Source: Lasiodiplodia sp. COLG20 (Eukaryota > Ascomycota > Dothideomycetes > Botryosphaeriales > Botryosphaeriaceae). From it: a DNA stretch of 64,000 nt. Every line of letters starts with the position of its first letter. The stretch's first letter is position 1. Shown here in pieces: positions 43,609 through 56,041 of this stretch. The notes below the pieces were generated by a model that did not search any database, was not told where the DNA came from, and saw nothing but the letters and a program-made list of their open reading frames with translations. The position numbers and the translations under genes were made by a program. The stretch is from contig VNWV01000035.1 of NCBI GenBank assembly GCA_009801085.1, forward strand, positions 51,209 through 115,208, in the 5' to 3' direction.

Positions 43609-44628
43609 ATGAAGTTCTCAATCACCGCCAGCCTCGGCCTCTTCGCCGCCGCCGTCCTCGCCCACGGCGAGCACGGCTCCCCGGAGGTTCCTGCCGACGC
43701 CGACTGGGCTACGCGCCACATGGCTGGTAAGTCTGTTCACGGGCTCCGCCTCTTCCGCTGGTAATGGGACGCCTCTGAGGCGTTTCCGCGGCCCGCTGTA
43801 TCCATTGACCGGCCAATGACTGCCGCATGCCCTTGGACAGCTCGCAATTCAGCTTTGTCTCACAAACGCTTCTTATCTCTGCTCAAATACGAGACGCGCC
43901 GTCGCGAGCAACTTGCTGACCGCTACTATCACAGAGGAGCACCATATTGCCTCCTTCGATGCCGGTACCTTCTTTACCCTACACGACTACGATAGCACCG
44001 GCAAGTGGTCGCCCGACGACGTCCGCAAGACCTACGGTCTCCTCGACGAGAGCGCCGCCACAATTCCGCAATCGAAGAAGGACGAGGTCGTCAAGATTGT
44101 ATTCCAATTGTTCGATAAGGACGACAGTGGCGATATCAGCAAGGAGGAATACGTTGAGGCGACCAACAACGGCGTGAAGCTGCCCGACTTTGGCACCGGG
44201 CCTGGTCACCATGGCGACGACGAATACGAATATGAGTACGTAGTTCAGTGTTGAGGCTGTTCTCGGCGCCGGGCACCGCATTTGTGTTGGGCTCCTTGTG
44301 GAGACTCTTCACGACGCGGCTCCGGATGGCTGCCTAGCTATAGCAGGCTCGACCGAGCATTGGAGGGCGATGGCTGATGCGCGTCACAGAATCCACCATT
44401 TTGAGAAGTACCACGGTGGAGATGATGTCAAGGAAGAGGACCTGATTCACCCGGAAGATGTAAGAACCGCCCGTTCCTCGACTACTACACAACCGACTGA
44501 TGGCTTTCCAGATTGAGCACTTCGCGAAGCACGACCGTCTTGATGCGGAACAAGAAAAGTTGGAGGCACAGGAGAAGATGAGCATAGTCGAGGCAAACAT
44601 CCCTGCAAAGTTTCGCCGGAACAACTAG
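43609..44628 (+). CDS. Secreted EF-hand calcium-binding protein
   Basis: Predicted model: join(43609..43726,43935..44235,44390..44459,44512..44628), 201 residues. Introns are long for this window (208, 154 and 52 nt), but all phases agree and each exon encodes a conserved-looking block. There is a signal peptide (MKFSITASLGLFAAAVLA), then a His/Gly region. The first EF-like loop is DYDSTGKWSPDD (57-68), degenerate. The canonical second loop is DKDDSGDISKEE (100-111) with Asp/Ser/Asp ligands and Glu at position 12. The acidic helical C-terminus comprises EIHHFEKYHGG, then IEHFAKHDRLDAEQEKLEAQ, resembling nucleobindin-type fungal proteins. Probably an ER/secretory or extracellular Ca2+ binder. 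Confidence 0.8.
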
Positions 44629-46049
44629 ATACTACTGACTTGTATTAATTAATAGTCTTTGGAGCACTCTTCTCACCCTGAACACCAGCGATCCGCCATA
44701 CTGATGGAAATTATTCGGCACATTCGGCTCATAAGCTATCTGAGTGCAGTCGTTTCTACCGTCTCGATTCACGCAGCATTGCAGTGGCCTCATGGTAGGG
44801 CTCGCTTTTTGCCGTATGCAAGAGTGCATTTCTTATAAGCCCAAGGGCGCAAACACCCTTGGTCCTTGTAGGATTCCTCGAATGGCAGGCAAGCCGAACC
44901 CTTCGCCTGCCTTGGACTATCTACCAGTCCCTTCTCTGCAGCCTAGTCTGGAGCATCCTAATTGTCCTTTGCCTAACCGGGCGGCTTTGGTCATCTGGAG
45001 CCTGTTGGTGCCTACGGGACTCATTGGAAACGACCTTGTGTGAACTCCAGGGCGTGCTAGAGAAATGAGTAAAATCTCTAAGGCTCGTCCTGAACTCATC
45101 CGCTTGCATTTATGTTTTTGTTTTTGGCTGCACCGGTGAACTTTACTCGGAAAATGTTCAGCCTTGGATGAAAGTGCTCGTCCGGTGAGCTGAATTCTAC
45201 ACCGAACCGTCGAGAAATCCAGATCCGGCGCCTTCCGGTGTGCCATCGTTAATGCGACAGTGATTCTAACAAAACAAGACTCTTGGCAGGTTTGGGCTGG
45301 CCTATGGCGCTGGTAGTGGCCTGATTAAGACATCGCATCCATGTCGGCTGGCAGTCTTAGCAGGTCCTCGTGATCCGGGCCAGGCACAGAACGCCATAGC
45401 CGACCGAACCAACGATTACGGACATAAGCACCAATGGCAGTCCTCGGCATGCGCATGCGACTGCAACAAGAAGTCTCGGGTAACTCAGCTCAGCCAACGT
45501 GTCGTCCGAAACGCGATTCGCTTATCATTGACACGGTGGTTGCGCAATGCCTAACGAAGCTATCCCTGCAGGTGTGCATCGGCTGACGTCATTATCACTC
45601 CGGTTGCTTCCCCGTGTCGCTGAAGAAACTGGGCCCCACCTCCGCGATGATTTGCGCGCATTTTCCGTGTGGCTAGGCGGAGCTTAGCTTTACTGCTGTG
45701 TATGCCATTAATCACGATGACATTCTTCAAAAGGCGCCATTGCGGCTCCCAGAGACCAGTTTCACTCACAACTCACGCGCCGAACTTGAGACCTGCACCC
45801 TCACTGCATCTGCCGACAACCAATCGCAACTGCCGGTCTCTCTGCGCGTCGCACTCCACGGAAATCATTTCGACGATCTGCCAACACGCCAACGTCAGCG
45901 CCGAGAGATTACACACCGGTCGCATAATTTAGCATTTGAGAGTTCTTTTGCTCTCCATCGCTCTTACCAACCTCAGCCAATTTGCTCCCGACTGCACGAA
46001 GGCAATTACCCCCAGACTCTCTTGTGCGCAAAGACCGACTTCTATCAAG
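44629..46049. other. Intergenic, 1.4 kb
   Basis: No supportable gene. The 350 nt before 46050 form a CA/CT-rich leader that may include a 5' UTR of the PMP3 gene. Confidence 0.45.
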
Positions 46050-46588
46050 ATGGGCGCAGCTGTACGTTTTGCATCTCTATCCCGTACCTATTTTTCGACC
46101 CCAGCCTTGCCACTAAGTTGCTACAATGACCTCCCCCTCTGGTTATAACATCGGCTCTTTCTCTGAAAAGATACTGCCCTCGGTGGGGAATTCAAGACGT
46201 GCAACCGATTCGTATTCAAAGCTGTCCATGCTAACTGATTTCGCACGATACAGGAAGACCTCGTCCTCTACATTGCCGCGATATTCCTGCCGCCTCTCGT
46301 CGTCCTGGCGAGGGAAGGCTGCGGTGGAAGTTTCTGCCTGAATATTATTCTGACTCTGCTGGGCTGGATTCCAGGTGTCATCCGTAAGTTTCGCCACTTG
46401 ATTTTATGTTTGGCGCAGACACTTCAGATGCTGATCAAGGTGGTTCTTCAGATGCGTGGATTGTTGTTGCAGCCTCCCCACGCAGGCGCGTTGTCTATAG
46501 GCGCACCGCATATGCTCCCCCACCAGCCCACTATCATCGTCGTACCTACGCGAGCCGCCCGGCGCCAAGGAGGAGGCATTACTACTAA
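46050..46588 (+). CDS. PMP3-family plasma membrane proteolipid with a basic tail
   Basis: Predicted model: join(46050..46061,46254..46383,46452..46588), 92 residues. Exon 1 encodes only MGAA, intron 1 is 192 nt and intron 2 68 nt; phases agree. The PMP3/UPF0057 core is clear: EDLVLYIAAIFLPPLVVLAR with the PPL turn, EGCGGSFCLNI, then LTLLGWIPGVIHAWIVV. Yeast Pmp3 is 55 residues, with two membrane helices, and affects membrane potential and salt tolerance. Here the protein continues about 40 residues with a very basic Arg/Tyr/His/Pro tail (SPRRRVVYRRTAYAPPPAHY) on the membrane-proximal side. The tiny first exon and split core make it invisible to simple ORF searches. Confidence 0.85.
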
Positions 46589-46892
46589 ATGTAGTGTGGT
46601 GCATCTCTCTACAATCATTGGGGAAGGCTCTAGGGCAATGACCGAAATGACGAACACTTTACGATTCACGACTGTCTGATCGGAGTTTTCAGGATACCCG
46701 GGGATGGATGGACTCCCCGCTCGTTTGACTGAGAGCGCGGCCATAACAATGTTTCCTGTGTGTTGTTGATGCGTTTCCCTATTTTACTTTTGCCACTTCT
46801 CGCTCCTTCAGTTGGACGTCAACCTGCTCCACTGTATTTTAATCTTGATTGTTTCTCTACAATACCTGCCAGGCTTGTGGCAGCATAGATCC
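46589..46892. other. Convergent spacer
   Basis: About 300 nt between two convergent stops; nothing recognisable. Confidence 0.5.
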
Positions 46893-48325
46893 CTACAATT
46901 GGCATTTTTCTTCCACAGTTTCTCCCGGGACCCTCTCAAGAAACATCATCCAGACATCTATGCCATCCCGTTGCATCCGGACCTCATCCTTCAAAGTCTC
47001 CAGATCTTTGATCGCCGCCTCGGCTGCAGCTGCTGTCTCCACCTTCGCCTTCCAAATCCCCTCGATATCATCCACTGACGCTGAGCTCCGCGGCTCAACG
47101 TCCTTCCACAAGACCGTCAGCGCATTTGCACACACAAGATCCGCCTGGCCGTCCATTAGCGCACCGAACATCCCTGCAACGAAAGCACGTTTTGCGAAAG
47201 AAAGCTTACCCGCTCCAGCACCTCTCCGACGCCCCGACACGCGCCCAACACGGCCTTGTCCACCATCCCCGCGGCTTTCCGCACCTCCTCCGCCAACCCC
47301 AGCAGCGCCGGCACTCGCCGTTCCTCGACTTCATCCAGCGCCTGCCGGAATATCGCTGCCTGGCACGCGGTGCGTAGCCGCCAATCGACGCAATGATTTT
47401 TAGTCTGCTCGTTTCCCTCCACCTTGGAGCCCCGCCACCACAGAAACGCCTTCCCACTCCTGCCGACAGGCGGCTGTTCTGCTACCCTCAACCCTTCCAC
47501 CTCCCTCAGCCCTGCCAACAACACCCCCTCAACCGCTTCTTATCCCTCCATCAGCGCCTCCGCCACCGCCCACCGCTCGCTCGCCCGCTGCAGCGCGCGT
47601 ACTGCGTCTTGCACGTCCGCCACGCGCGCCGCGACCATTCCCGCTCCGGCTTCTGCCCTCTCAGCCTCCTCCTCCTCCCCGCCCTCGTCAAACCGAGCCT
47701 CCAGCGCCCCCAGCGCCCGCACAGCCGGATACGTCGCATACCTCGCCCCGGCCAGCACGTGCCCATGCTCCCCGACGGGCGCGTGTATCGCGAGGAGATG
47801 CTGCAGCGATGTGCGGGCGGCGGAGGCGTACGGGTAGGTCGGGTTGAGGGGTGCGAAGGGCGGCGGTGGTGAGGGGCGCGTGGGCGTATTGGCGGTGCCG
47901 CCGGGGTGAAGCAGGGTGGTAGGCAGAATGGTGGTGAGGAAGTGGAGGCGGGTTATCTGGGAAGCGGTGCTGTTGTAGGTGCGGAAGCGGAGGGGTTGGA
48001 AGGCTGGACCGAGGAGGTGGTGGATGGTGGAGAGGAGGAGGAGGAGGGTTAGGAGGGGGGTGAGATGGGTGGGCCAAGTGGGTGGACTGTTGGGTGACCG
48101 GGGTGGATTGGGTGGGGGCGCGGGGCTGGGGATGGCTGAGGGTGGTGGTGGTGGTGGTGGTGGCGGTGGTTGTAGGAGTGATGATGGGGTTGGGGAGAAG
48201 GGGCGGCGGGGAGTGCTGCTGCAAGAGATGGATTCGTTGCGGAGGCGTTGGCGGCGGATGAATTCTTGGATTGGGAGCTCGCCGCTCTCGACGGAGGTCG
48301 TTGCGGGGTTTCTAGATCTGGACAT
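46893..48325 (-). pseudogene. One-TM coiled-coil protein gene with an in-frame stop
   Basis: Model: complement(join(46893..47144,47210..48325)), 456 codons. The first exon frame is open for 261 codons, then TAA (47540-47542), then stays open in the same frame for 110 more codons to a good donor (47209). The acceptor at 47145 restores the phase. The protein starts MSRSRNPATTSVESGELPI. It has a motif PIQEFIRRQRLRNE, a poly-Pro run, a membrane segment (LTPLLTLLLLLSTIHHLLGP), and long Ala/Glu-rich helices before and after the stop (EEEEAERAEAGAG; VKWDV-type segments absent). The tail is AKVETAAAAEAAIKDLETLK. Family not recognised. The stop may be a real nonsense mutation, a sequencing error, or evidence for a missed intron. 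It lies head to head with URB1. Confidence 0.5.
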
Positions 48326-48926
48326 GGTTTCAGATCTGGGGAAAGGCGCCCGAGGTCAGTCAGTTTTCCTTGGGGTCGGGCTTGGAAGTATATTGGTTCT
48401 TATTGCTTTGTTGATGAAATGGTCGAAAACAGCGCTTGGCGCGTATGAAGACTTGACCAGAACCTCCATTGTCAGTACGCTCACAGCTTCGTTGCATCTT
48501 TGTAGCATGAGCTCCTCTGTGAAAGAGCTCCTTGATGTGCTCACTGAGACGGAAACCAGGGCAGCGACGAAGGAGCTATGACACTTGAGCTTTTCAAGAG
48601 AGCGCGTCAAGCTCGAAGACACAGGATCCGACACTGGTGTGTGATCAACTGAATCTCGGTCATTTCCGAACAGATGGCGAGAATTGCATGGAGAAATGCT
48701 CGATTTCATCATCAACGAAATGCATCAGTGCGAAGAAATGGTTGGTGTTGCATTCAAGACCACGCAACGCTGCCCCGCACCATGACTAATACAATTCAGC
48801 CAGAGGGTCCATTCTGACTCGCGATTAGAGGTCTTGGCGCAAAAAGTCCGGACGATCAGCACGACGTCGAAGCTCCAGCTCCACTCCCACCACAATCTTG
48901 CGCCTTCTTCCAGGCGTACCAGAAAG
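48326..48926. other. Divergent promoter region of the coiled-coil gene and URB1
   Basis: 600 nt between start codons. A plus-strand frame to 48581 (with a membrane-like stretch SILVLIALLMKW) is open, but it mostly overlaps the opposite gene and has no known domain, so I left it out. Confidence 0.4.
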
Positions 48927-51900
48927 ATGACCAAGAGAACCGCCCCCTCAGTCGATGGCGCAGCGCAACCTGAGAAGCGCCTCCCGAAACGTCAGAAGCT
49001 CGATACGCCTCGGGGTCCTCCACCGAAAGCCGAAGAAATCCACTCTGCGCGCCAGTTGCAACAGCTGCTAGTCTTCCAGCAAGACAACACTCAGCAGCTT
49101 CGGAACGGTAAGTCTCAAGCTCCAGCCGGTTGCATGCGCCGACTAACGGTGGTTTGCAGGCATTCAGAGCCTCAAGGTCTTCCTCGAATCCATCCTCTAC
49201 CCCAATGACGACCACCCCCTCCCCCGGCAGCGAGCCATTCTTCGCGAATTCCTCGAGACACAAAAGCCGCGCACAAGCGATCCAGATGCCCCTTTCATGT
49301 CGAACCTCATTCAGACCTGGAGCTTCGCTTCGCAATCAAACAACGACACGATTTCCTCCGCCGTCGTCGCCGTTCTTGCTCTCCTCCTGAGGACGCTGTC
49401 CTATAACCTTGAATTGCGCGATTATGGCATGCAGCTCGCTCGGACAATTCTGCAAGTGTCGCAATTGAAGCTGCTGGCCCGCGGACTGTCGGCACCGAAA
49501 CACAAGGAGTCGGCTATCTCGCCATGCCTGCGTTTGCTTACCGAAATTGTCTCCTTCGACGGAGGCGCTCTCGCGAAGCAGGTGTATTCCAAGCGCGACT
49601 TTACTTTTGAAGGGAAAATACTTGCGCGCAACCTGGGCATAAGACATACCGAGGAAGAAGCGGCAAAAGCTAAGAAGAGGCCGTCGGTTCGCACCAATGC
49701 CATCAAGTACGTCCTGGCGCATTTTAGAAACCAGGAAGAGGGGGCCAAGATTGATATCCTCAAGCATGGAAACGTCATGAAGGCTTTGTTCGACCACATC
49801 AGAGATGACCCGCCGGAGGTTGCTGCCGAGATTTTGGAAGTGGTCAAGTCTCACGTCATTGCCGATAAGGAGATAACGAGGTCGGGCAAAAGCCATCTGC
49901 TGTCGGACCGCGCGTTGTCGAGCATAGCGGGGTTGTATAGAGTGGAACAAACGTTGGAGGAAGATTCGGATGAGAAAGCCATTGATGTGATCGCACATCG
50001 ATTCCTACTACATGTGTGCAAGTCATCGGAGACTGGGATTTTGATCCCTTCTTCAGGTTGGTATCCGCCCGGAACGGATAAGGAGCCCGAGCATGAAGAC
50101 CACGACGCTGGCGATGGAAACATCGATCTGGGACTGGATTCTCTGGAGTGGTACGACCGTTACCAAGGACGTGTGACCGTACGGAACCCCAACTTGGCCT
50201 CGTTCATGCAGGGTCTAAAACCCTATGCCAACAAGCTCGAACAAGAACTGGTATTGGCTATATTCGAAGCTTGCCCGGAGCTTTTTGCCGATTACTTCTT
50301 CAAGAAGACGAGTTTTACCTTCGACCCGAAACTGACTGCTACTTGGATCGGCTACGCATCGTTTTTGTTCTCGGCAATTCAACTCCCAGTTCCTCGATTT
50401 TTCGGTTACAAAGATGGCTACGCATCGGCACCTCCTCCAGTCTCTATTGTGATTGAAAGCCTTCTGCCGCAGCCACTTACGCAAAAAGTGTTGACGAGAT
50501 GCTTGAATCAGAATTCAGACCTGATAACCTTTTTTGTCATCAGGCTTCTCACAATTGCTTTCCAGAAGCTCGAGAAGATTTTGGCCCAATTCAAGGACGC
50601 ATCTTCGCAGTACTCGCATCAGCTTTGGCAACAGGCAAGTGAAAGACTGCTATCGGAATTTTGTGCACGCTGTCCCAAGATGAAGGATGTCATCACAGCC
50701 TTTCGCAGAATTTCTGACGCGAATCTCATGCAGAGGGAAGCTATCACTAGGTTGTTGTCCATGTACTACAACGTGACGCCTCAAATCGCACTCGATGAGA
50801 GTTTTGACGTGTCCATGGCACTAACCAAGTCCCTAACCGAGCTTGATAAGCAGACGGCAACTGGAGAAGAGCGCGAGATCAGACTGCTTGAGCTGAGCCA
50901 TCTTCTGCAGATCGCAAGGAGTGCAACCGACATGCGATGGTGGCAGAAGCCAGAGTCACTACAGTTCTCACCTTTCACATCCGTCCTCAAGGTTCTGTCC
51001 TCCTCTCCAGATGGTGCTTCCTCCGAGACCATCGCGCAGCTGCTCATCTCCGTCATTCGCGACCATGGCATACTTCGAACCGATGGTTACCCATCATCTT
51101 TCGAAGCACTCATCTCTAGTCTGATGGCCAATGATGAGCTTGCAGATAATTCAGTCTTCATCTTCCTGGATGAATGCCTCGGTCGCTTTGTGAGACGACC
51201 CATCAAGTATCAGGACGATCTTGACGCGGCAATAGCCTCTGCGAAGGCGGAGAAGACTTCAGAGTCTCCTGTCAGTCTTTTGCTTGCAACCCTTGTGGAG
51301 CAGTGGCCGTTTGTTCTTAAACTCGAAAAGAATGCAGCCACCAACGTTTCGCAATGGACTGCGCGCTTTTTCGCTTGCCTTAAGAAGGTCGGCGAGAATG
51401 AGCTAGTCCTACAAACCTTACTTGACGGCATGGTCAAGGTTTCCAGCGGCTCGGCTTACGGGAAATACCTTAATACAGCGCTGAGCGGCGCAAAGGCACC
51501 CGAGATCAAGCCGTTGATCAGTAGGCCTGACAATGACGGTTCTGAAAATGAGGCTGGCGGAAACGGCGACTCACTCGACGACATTGAGATATCTCTGGAA
51601 CTTCCGCCGAAAGAAAACGAAAATCATCCGGAACTCACGCGGTGGATGCATAAGGATGTTGATGAAGCAGTTGAAGAAGGGCACATGGCAGCTTTGATTA
51701 TGTGCCTTTGTTCTGAGCATTTGTCAATACGTCGCCAGGCGCTGCCTAATGTGCAGAAGCTGATGGCGAAAGTACAGGTTTGTGAAATTACGACATTCAA
51801 GGGACCAAAGCTAACGGAAACCTTAAAGGCTTCGGGGTACGAAGAGCACGAGCTTATCTACCTTCTTCTTGGCGAAGTCTATGAGACCGCCCGGCCTCTT

Positions 51901-52521
51901 ATCGCCACGGATGAGCCTCTTCCGTGGATTGCCGGAACGCTCGCTGCTCGTGCATTACCGATCCTGGCAGACCCGACGAACTTTTTGTATCCGAAGGTGG
52001 GCTCATTTTTGACGCGCGGACCATCGTGGACGGTCGGCAGACTGCCGTCGTACTGGGCCGAAAAGATCATCCTCAACCCGCCCGAGGGCGATGACGCAGC
52101 TCATTGGCGAGAGATTGAGTGGCTGCTGGAATGGTACCTCGATGGACTACGAACGGAGAAGGACCTCGGCATTTTCCGGGCCAGAGGCATCTTCGAGAGG
52201 ATCCTGGCATTGTACAATGACCCAGCGAGCTCGAGGAGGACGAAGCAGCTGGTCATCCGGCTCTTGTTTCGGACAGCGGCGGTGGAAGGAGGCAGCACGA
52301 CCTTGATCACTCGAGCAGGGGTGTTGAGTTGGGTCAAGATGCAATTGGCGAATGTCGCAGGCGGGAAAGTGACAAGGGGCAGAAAAAGCATCGCTGCGGC
52401 AAGGGAAGAGAAGGTGCTGAAACGGCTAGTGGGCAGATTGCTGGAAACTTGCGACAAGATACGGGTGGAAGAGTGGAGTGGCGGAGATGCAGCGCAGGAG
52501 ATGCAAAAGCTGATTGAGTGA
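48927..52521 (+). CDS. URB1: Nucleolar pre-ribosomal-associated protein 1 (Urb1/Npa1)
   Basis: Predicted model: join(48927..49107,49160..52521), 1180 residues, single 52-nt intron, phase 1. A basic N-terminus (KRLPKRQKLDTPRG) suits a nuclear location. Then comes the Npa1 N-terminal domain with armadillo-like helices (LKVFLESILYPNDDHPLPRQ; VYSKRDFTFEGKILARNLGI; RPSVRTNAIKYVLAHFRNQE). The C-terminal part (EIEWLLEWYLDGLRTEKDL, then LVIRLLFRTAAVEGG) matches the URB1 C-terminal domain. In yeast Urb1 acts in early 60S pre-ribosome assembly with Npa2, Dbp6 and Rsa3. The protein is shorter than the yeast one (about 1760), as usual in filamentous fungi. Housekeeping gene. Confidence 0.9.
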
Positions 52522-53369
52522 AGGGGGTTATTTCATGGATGTTCATAGTTTGGGTTGGGTTAAGCATAATTAGCGGCGGCGGAGGCAGTGCCCGCGGGCC
52601 CCGCACCCGGCAGAGGAAGCCGCCTTGGGTGCGACCGCTTGAGGCGAAAGGATGAATCGCACGGGAAAATGGCTCGCTCCTGCGCGCGGCTGCCGCGCGG
52701 AACGTAGAATACACGAAGAAGAAACGAATTCTGCTTGCTGACGTGACTGTCCCACAGCTGGTGAGCTCATGCTGCAGAGCCGATGACGCCCGCGCTGGCT
52801 TGCTGACTCGCGGCTTGGCACGAGTTTGTCGTGTTTGCCTGTCTCCCGCCGCCAACCCACCACGCCGGCCACGACAGTCGCCCAAATCACCCATCGCCAA
52901 TTCCTTCATCCAAACAAGCCCCCGCCCCGTCGCCAGCCCGCACGCGCCGCGAGCCCGTGACCCTCTTCGCTACGTAATAACGTCCGCCGCTTGTGGCGCC
53001 GCAGCCCCTCTGCCTCACCGCCGACATCTCGCCGCAGCTCATCTCCGCGACGCCAACGCCCGCAGCTCCTCCCAACACCATATCCGCCGCGCCCCCGACT
53101 GCTCCCCCACCCTCTCATCTGCGAGCCTGCACCGCTCCACACAACTCCCGCTACAGCTCCAGCACCGCGAATTGCGCCCGTTGCTCGTCCGAACCCCGCT
53201 GCGTCACCTCATCCGCCTACCTTACGACTCGACACCATCCCCGTTCGTCGCGCATCCGCCCGTCTGACGTCCGTTGGCCTCACATCATACCTTCGACCAA
53301 GCTTGCCCGCCTCCACCGACACCAGGCCAGTCGACGGGTGCCCTAGCTGGTAGCCCGCCCAGAGTCGCC
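52522..53369. other. Intergenic / 5' region of the 4E-T-like gene
   Basis: About 850 nt, GC- and C-rich, with several long but motif-free frames. The 200 nt before the ATG are probably a transcribed leader. Confidence 0.45.
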
Positions 53370-56041
53370 ATGCCTGTGGAGGTCATACGTTACACTCCGG
53401 AGGAGTTGCTTCACCTGCGCGAGTCACCCCTCATCCAGAAGCCCGATGGCCTGCCCGCGATAGAACAATGGATGGAGTGAGTCAACCGTCAACATGCCGA
53501 CATACACAGCTAACCCTTGCAGACCTGCGCCCGAGCAGAACCAGCGCAAAGGAGGGCGCACGCAAGGTGGCCGGAATGACGACACGGCGCAAGCCGGCGA
53601 GAATGGCCAGCGCACGTCGCTGTTCCCCAACAAGCATTTCACCCGCCACTCGAGCACAGGTGAGCCTCACATTGATCCTGCCAAGAACCACCTCGCTAAC
53701 CCCAACAGCCCCCGAGGACATCGTGCTAGGACCTCCCAAAATGGCCTTCGCCTCGTCGTCGCGTGTCAAGCTGGCCGACTCCAACGACAAGGACGACGAT
53801 GCCGATGCCCGCGCCAAGGATATCCGTGACAAGTTCTTCAAAGACCGTGAGGAGCGCAAGAACGGCGCGCTGAACGGCCGCCGTGGCCGTGAAGAAGGCG
53901 AAGGTTGGACCAACGTGCGCGGCCGCAAGGCTTCGTTCAGCGAGGATCCCGACCGCCCGCCTCGCATCGGCGGCCGCTTCAACCGCGAGCCGGATGGAGA
54001 CGAGCCTGGCCCCCGTCGTAACGGTGCTCGGGGCAGGTTCGAACAGCCCTGGGGCCGTGACGCCGTCGAGACCAAGGACGCGGACACCGGACATGGCAGC
54101 TGGCGCGACCGCGGCAACGCTCGCGACCGTGACTGGACCCGTGGCAGCAATAACCACAATCGCTTGGAGGAGGAGCCCGAGTGGATGGACTCTACTCCCG
54201 TCAAGAAGAAGGACGAGATTGGAATGGCTCGCTTCTCGCGCAACAAGGGTACAGAATGGATGGATGATGCTCCCAAGGACGACAAGAAGCCGCACACCCA
54301 GGAAGACTTCCAGCGCTGGAAGGAGCAGATGAAGGCCGGAAAGGTTTCGGACGAGAAGGAGAACGTCCCTGAACCTGCTCCCGCCAAAGACACGCCGACA
54401 TCTTCCAAGCCGATCACGCCCATGCTCCTCGACGGAAAAGACATGTTCGGTATGTGGGGTGCTGCAGCTGTCAGGCAGGAGAGCCCGGCAGCAACGGAAG
54501 GTGCTCCTGCGCCGCCCAAGCCAAAGGCTCCCACCAAGCAGTCCAAGTTTGCCAAGCTCTTCTCGCCGCAGGAGGAGCAGCAGCAGCAGCCGCCTCCGCA
54601 GCAGATTCAGATTCCGATCGAATCCATTGCTGGTGCGCCCAATGGCAACAACGAGGATAAGGAGGGTTTCCAGCGTATTCTGCAGATGCTTGGTAGCACA
54701 AGTATCAGCACCCAGTCGCCTTCTCAACAGGGCTCCGCAGCTCCGAGCAGGAAGCAGTCCCTCTTCTCTCCTGTCGAGACGCGCTCGCCCGATCGTGATA
54801 CCGTGCACGTCCAGCCCCAGCCCACCCGCCACCATATCCTTAGGTCGCGTGAGGAGAAGGCTGGCTTCATTGAGTCCGTCCTTGCTCCTCGCGGAACGCC
54901 CACGGAGTTCAAGGCTCCTCAGAACGCCTTTGGACCCTTCACACCCGCTGGCGAGCCTGGCCAAGAGCAAATGCGCCAAGAGCCGCGCCCTGAGAGTATT
55001 CGTTCTCCCGAAGAGCGCATGCAGCAAGCGACGCCTAGCAGCAATGGCATGGGCAACTATGGCATCCAGGGCCTGATGTCGTCTCAGCCTCCGCCTCACG
55101 CAGCACAGCTTTCCAGAGATAGGGAATTCCTGCTCAACCTGATGACTCAGCCGCAGCGCAATACCCCGCCTCAACCTACGCAAGCTCGTCCGCCGCCGCC
55201 TGAGCTCTTCACCAACTTCATGGAGTCCAAGGTGATGCCTCCGCGTGGAAACCCTCCCCCTGGCCTGTTCGATGACCGCCAATTCCCCGAGAACGATGTT
55301 CGCTACCAGCCCCAGCCCCAGCGTCGCATGCCGGAGAACCCTGAGATCGAGAACGCCATGCGCCGTGCGGGCCGTTTCAACCTTCCCGTCCACCCTGGTC
55401 TTGACGATCCTGCGATTGCCGGCCTTCAGCGCAGGAGCACTGGCGATGCCGGCATTTCCCGCGGCCAGCTGTCCAACATGGGCATCCCACAGCAGGGACC
55501 TCCTGATCAGATGTGGTCCATGAAGCCTCCTGGTCTCCAGCAGCCGCAGGATCGTCCTCCTGTCTCGAGTATGGCTCCTCCTCCTGGCTTCCCTGCGGCC
55601 AACCGTGGTCCTCCGGGCTTTGGCGGTCCCAACATGCCTCCTTTCTCGGCTGGCAACACTCCTCTTGGCCACCCTGGCATGCGTGGTCCTCCTGGTCAGG
55701 GCCCGCCTTCTGCTGGTCCCGGCCCCTCTCCGATGTTCAGCCCGCCCGGCCACGGCGGTCCTCCCCACGGCTACTTCGGCCCCCCGCAGGGTCCTCCGCC
55801 GCCTCCCGGTTTCGGTGGTCCCGGCCCTGGCCCCATGGGCATGAACGGTCCCGGAGCGCACCACGATCACCAGGTGCAGCAGATGCTCGGACTTCGCGGC
55901 GGCGTGGGCGGTCCGCCGCCGGGAATCCCCGGTGCTATGGGCATGGTCGGACGTGGTCCCGGCGGTCCCGGCCCGAACGGATTCGACTTCTTCGAGAACC
56001 AGAGGAGGGGCAGCCATGTTCAGGGTCCTTTTGGACTTTAG
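53370..56041 (+). CDS. eIF4E-binding protein, 4E-T-like
   Basis: Predicted model: join(53370..53476,53523..53659,53709..56041), 858 residues, two introns of 46-49 nt in matching phase. Residues 8-14 are YTPEELL, the canonical eIF4E-binding YxxxxL-phi motif in the form used by animal 4E-T. The rest is low-complexity: an Arg/Asp/Gly part (REEGEGWTNVRGRKASFSED), a conserved FGMWGAAAVRQES segment, and KQSKFAKLFSP. Then SIAGAPNGNNEDKEGFQRIL, a helical ERMQQATPSSN..REFLLNLM region, and a long Pro/Gly/Met-rich tail. This suggests a cytoplasmic translational repressor/P-body scaffold that sequesters eIF4E, possibly with Dhh1-type partners. The DNA is codon-biased and strongly antisense-open; those antisense frames are not genes. 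Confidence 0.75.
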
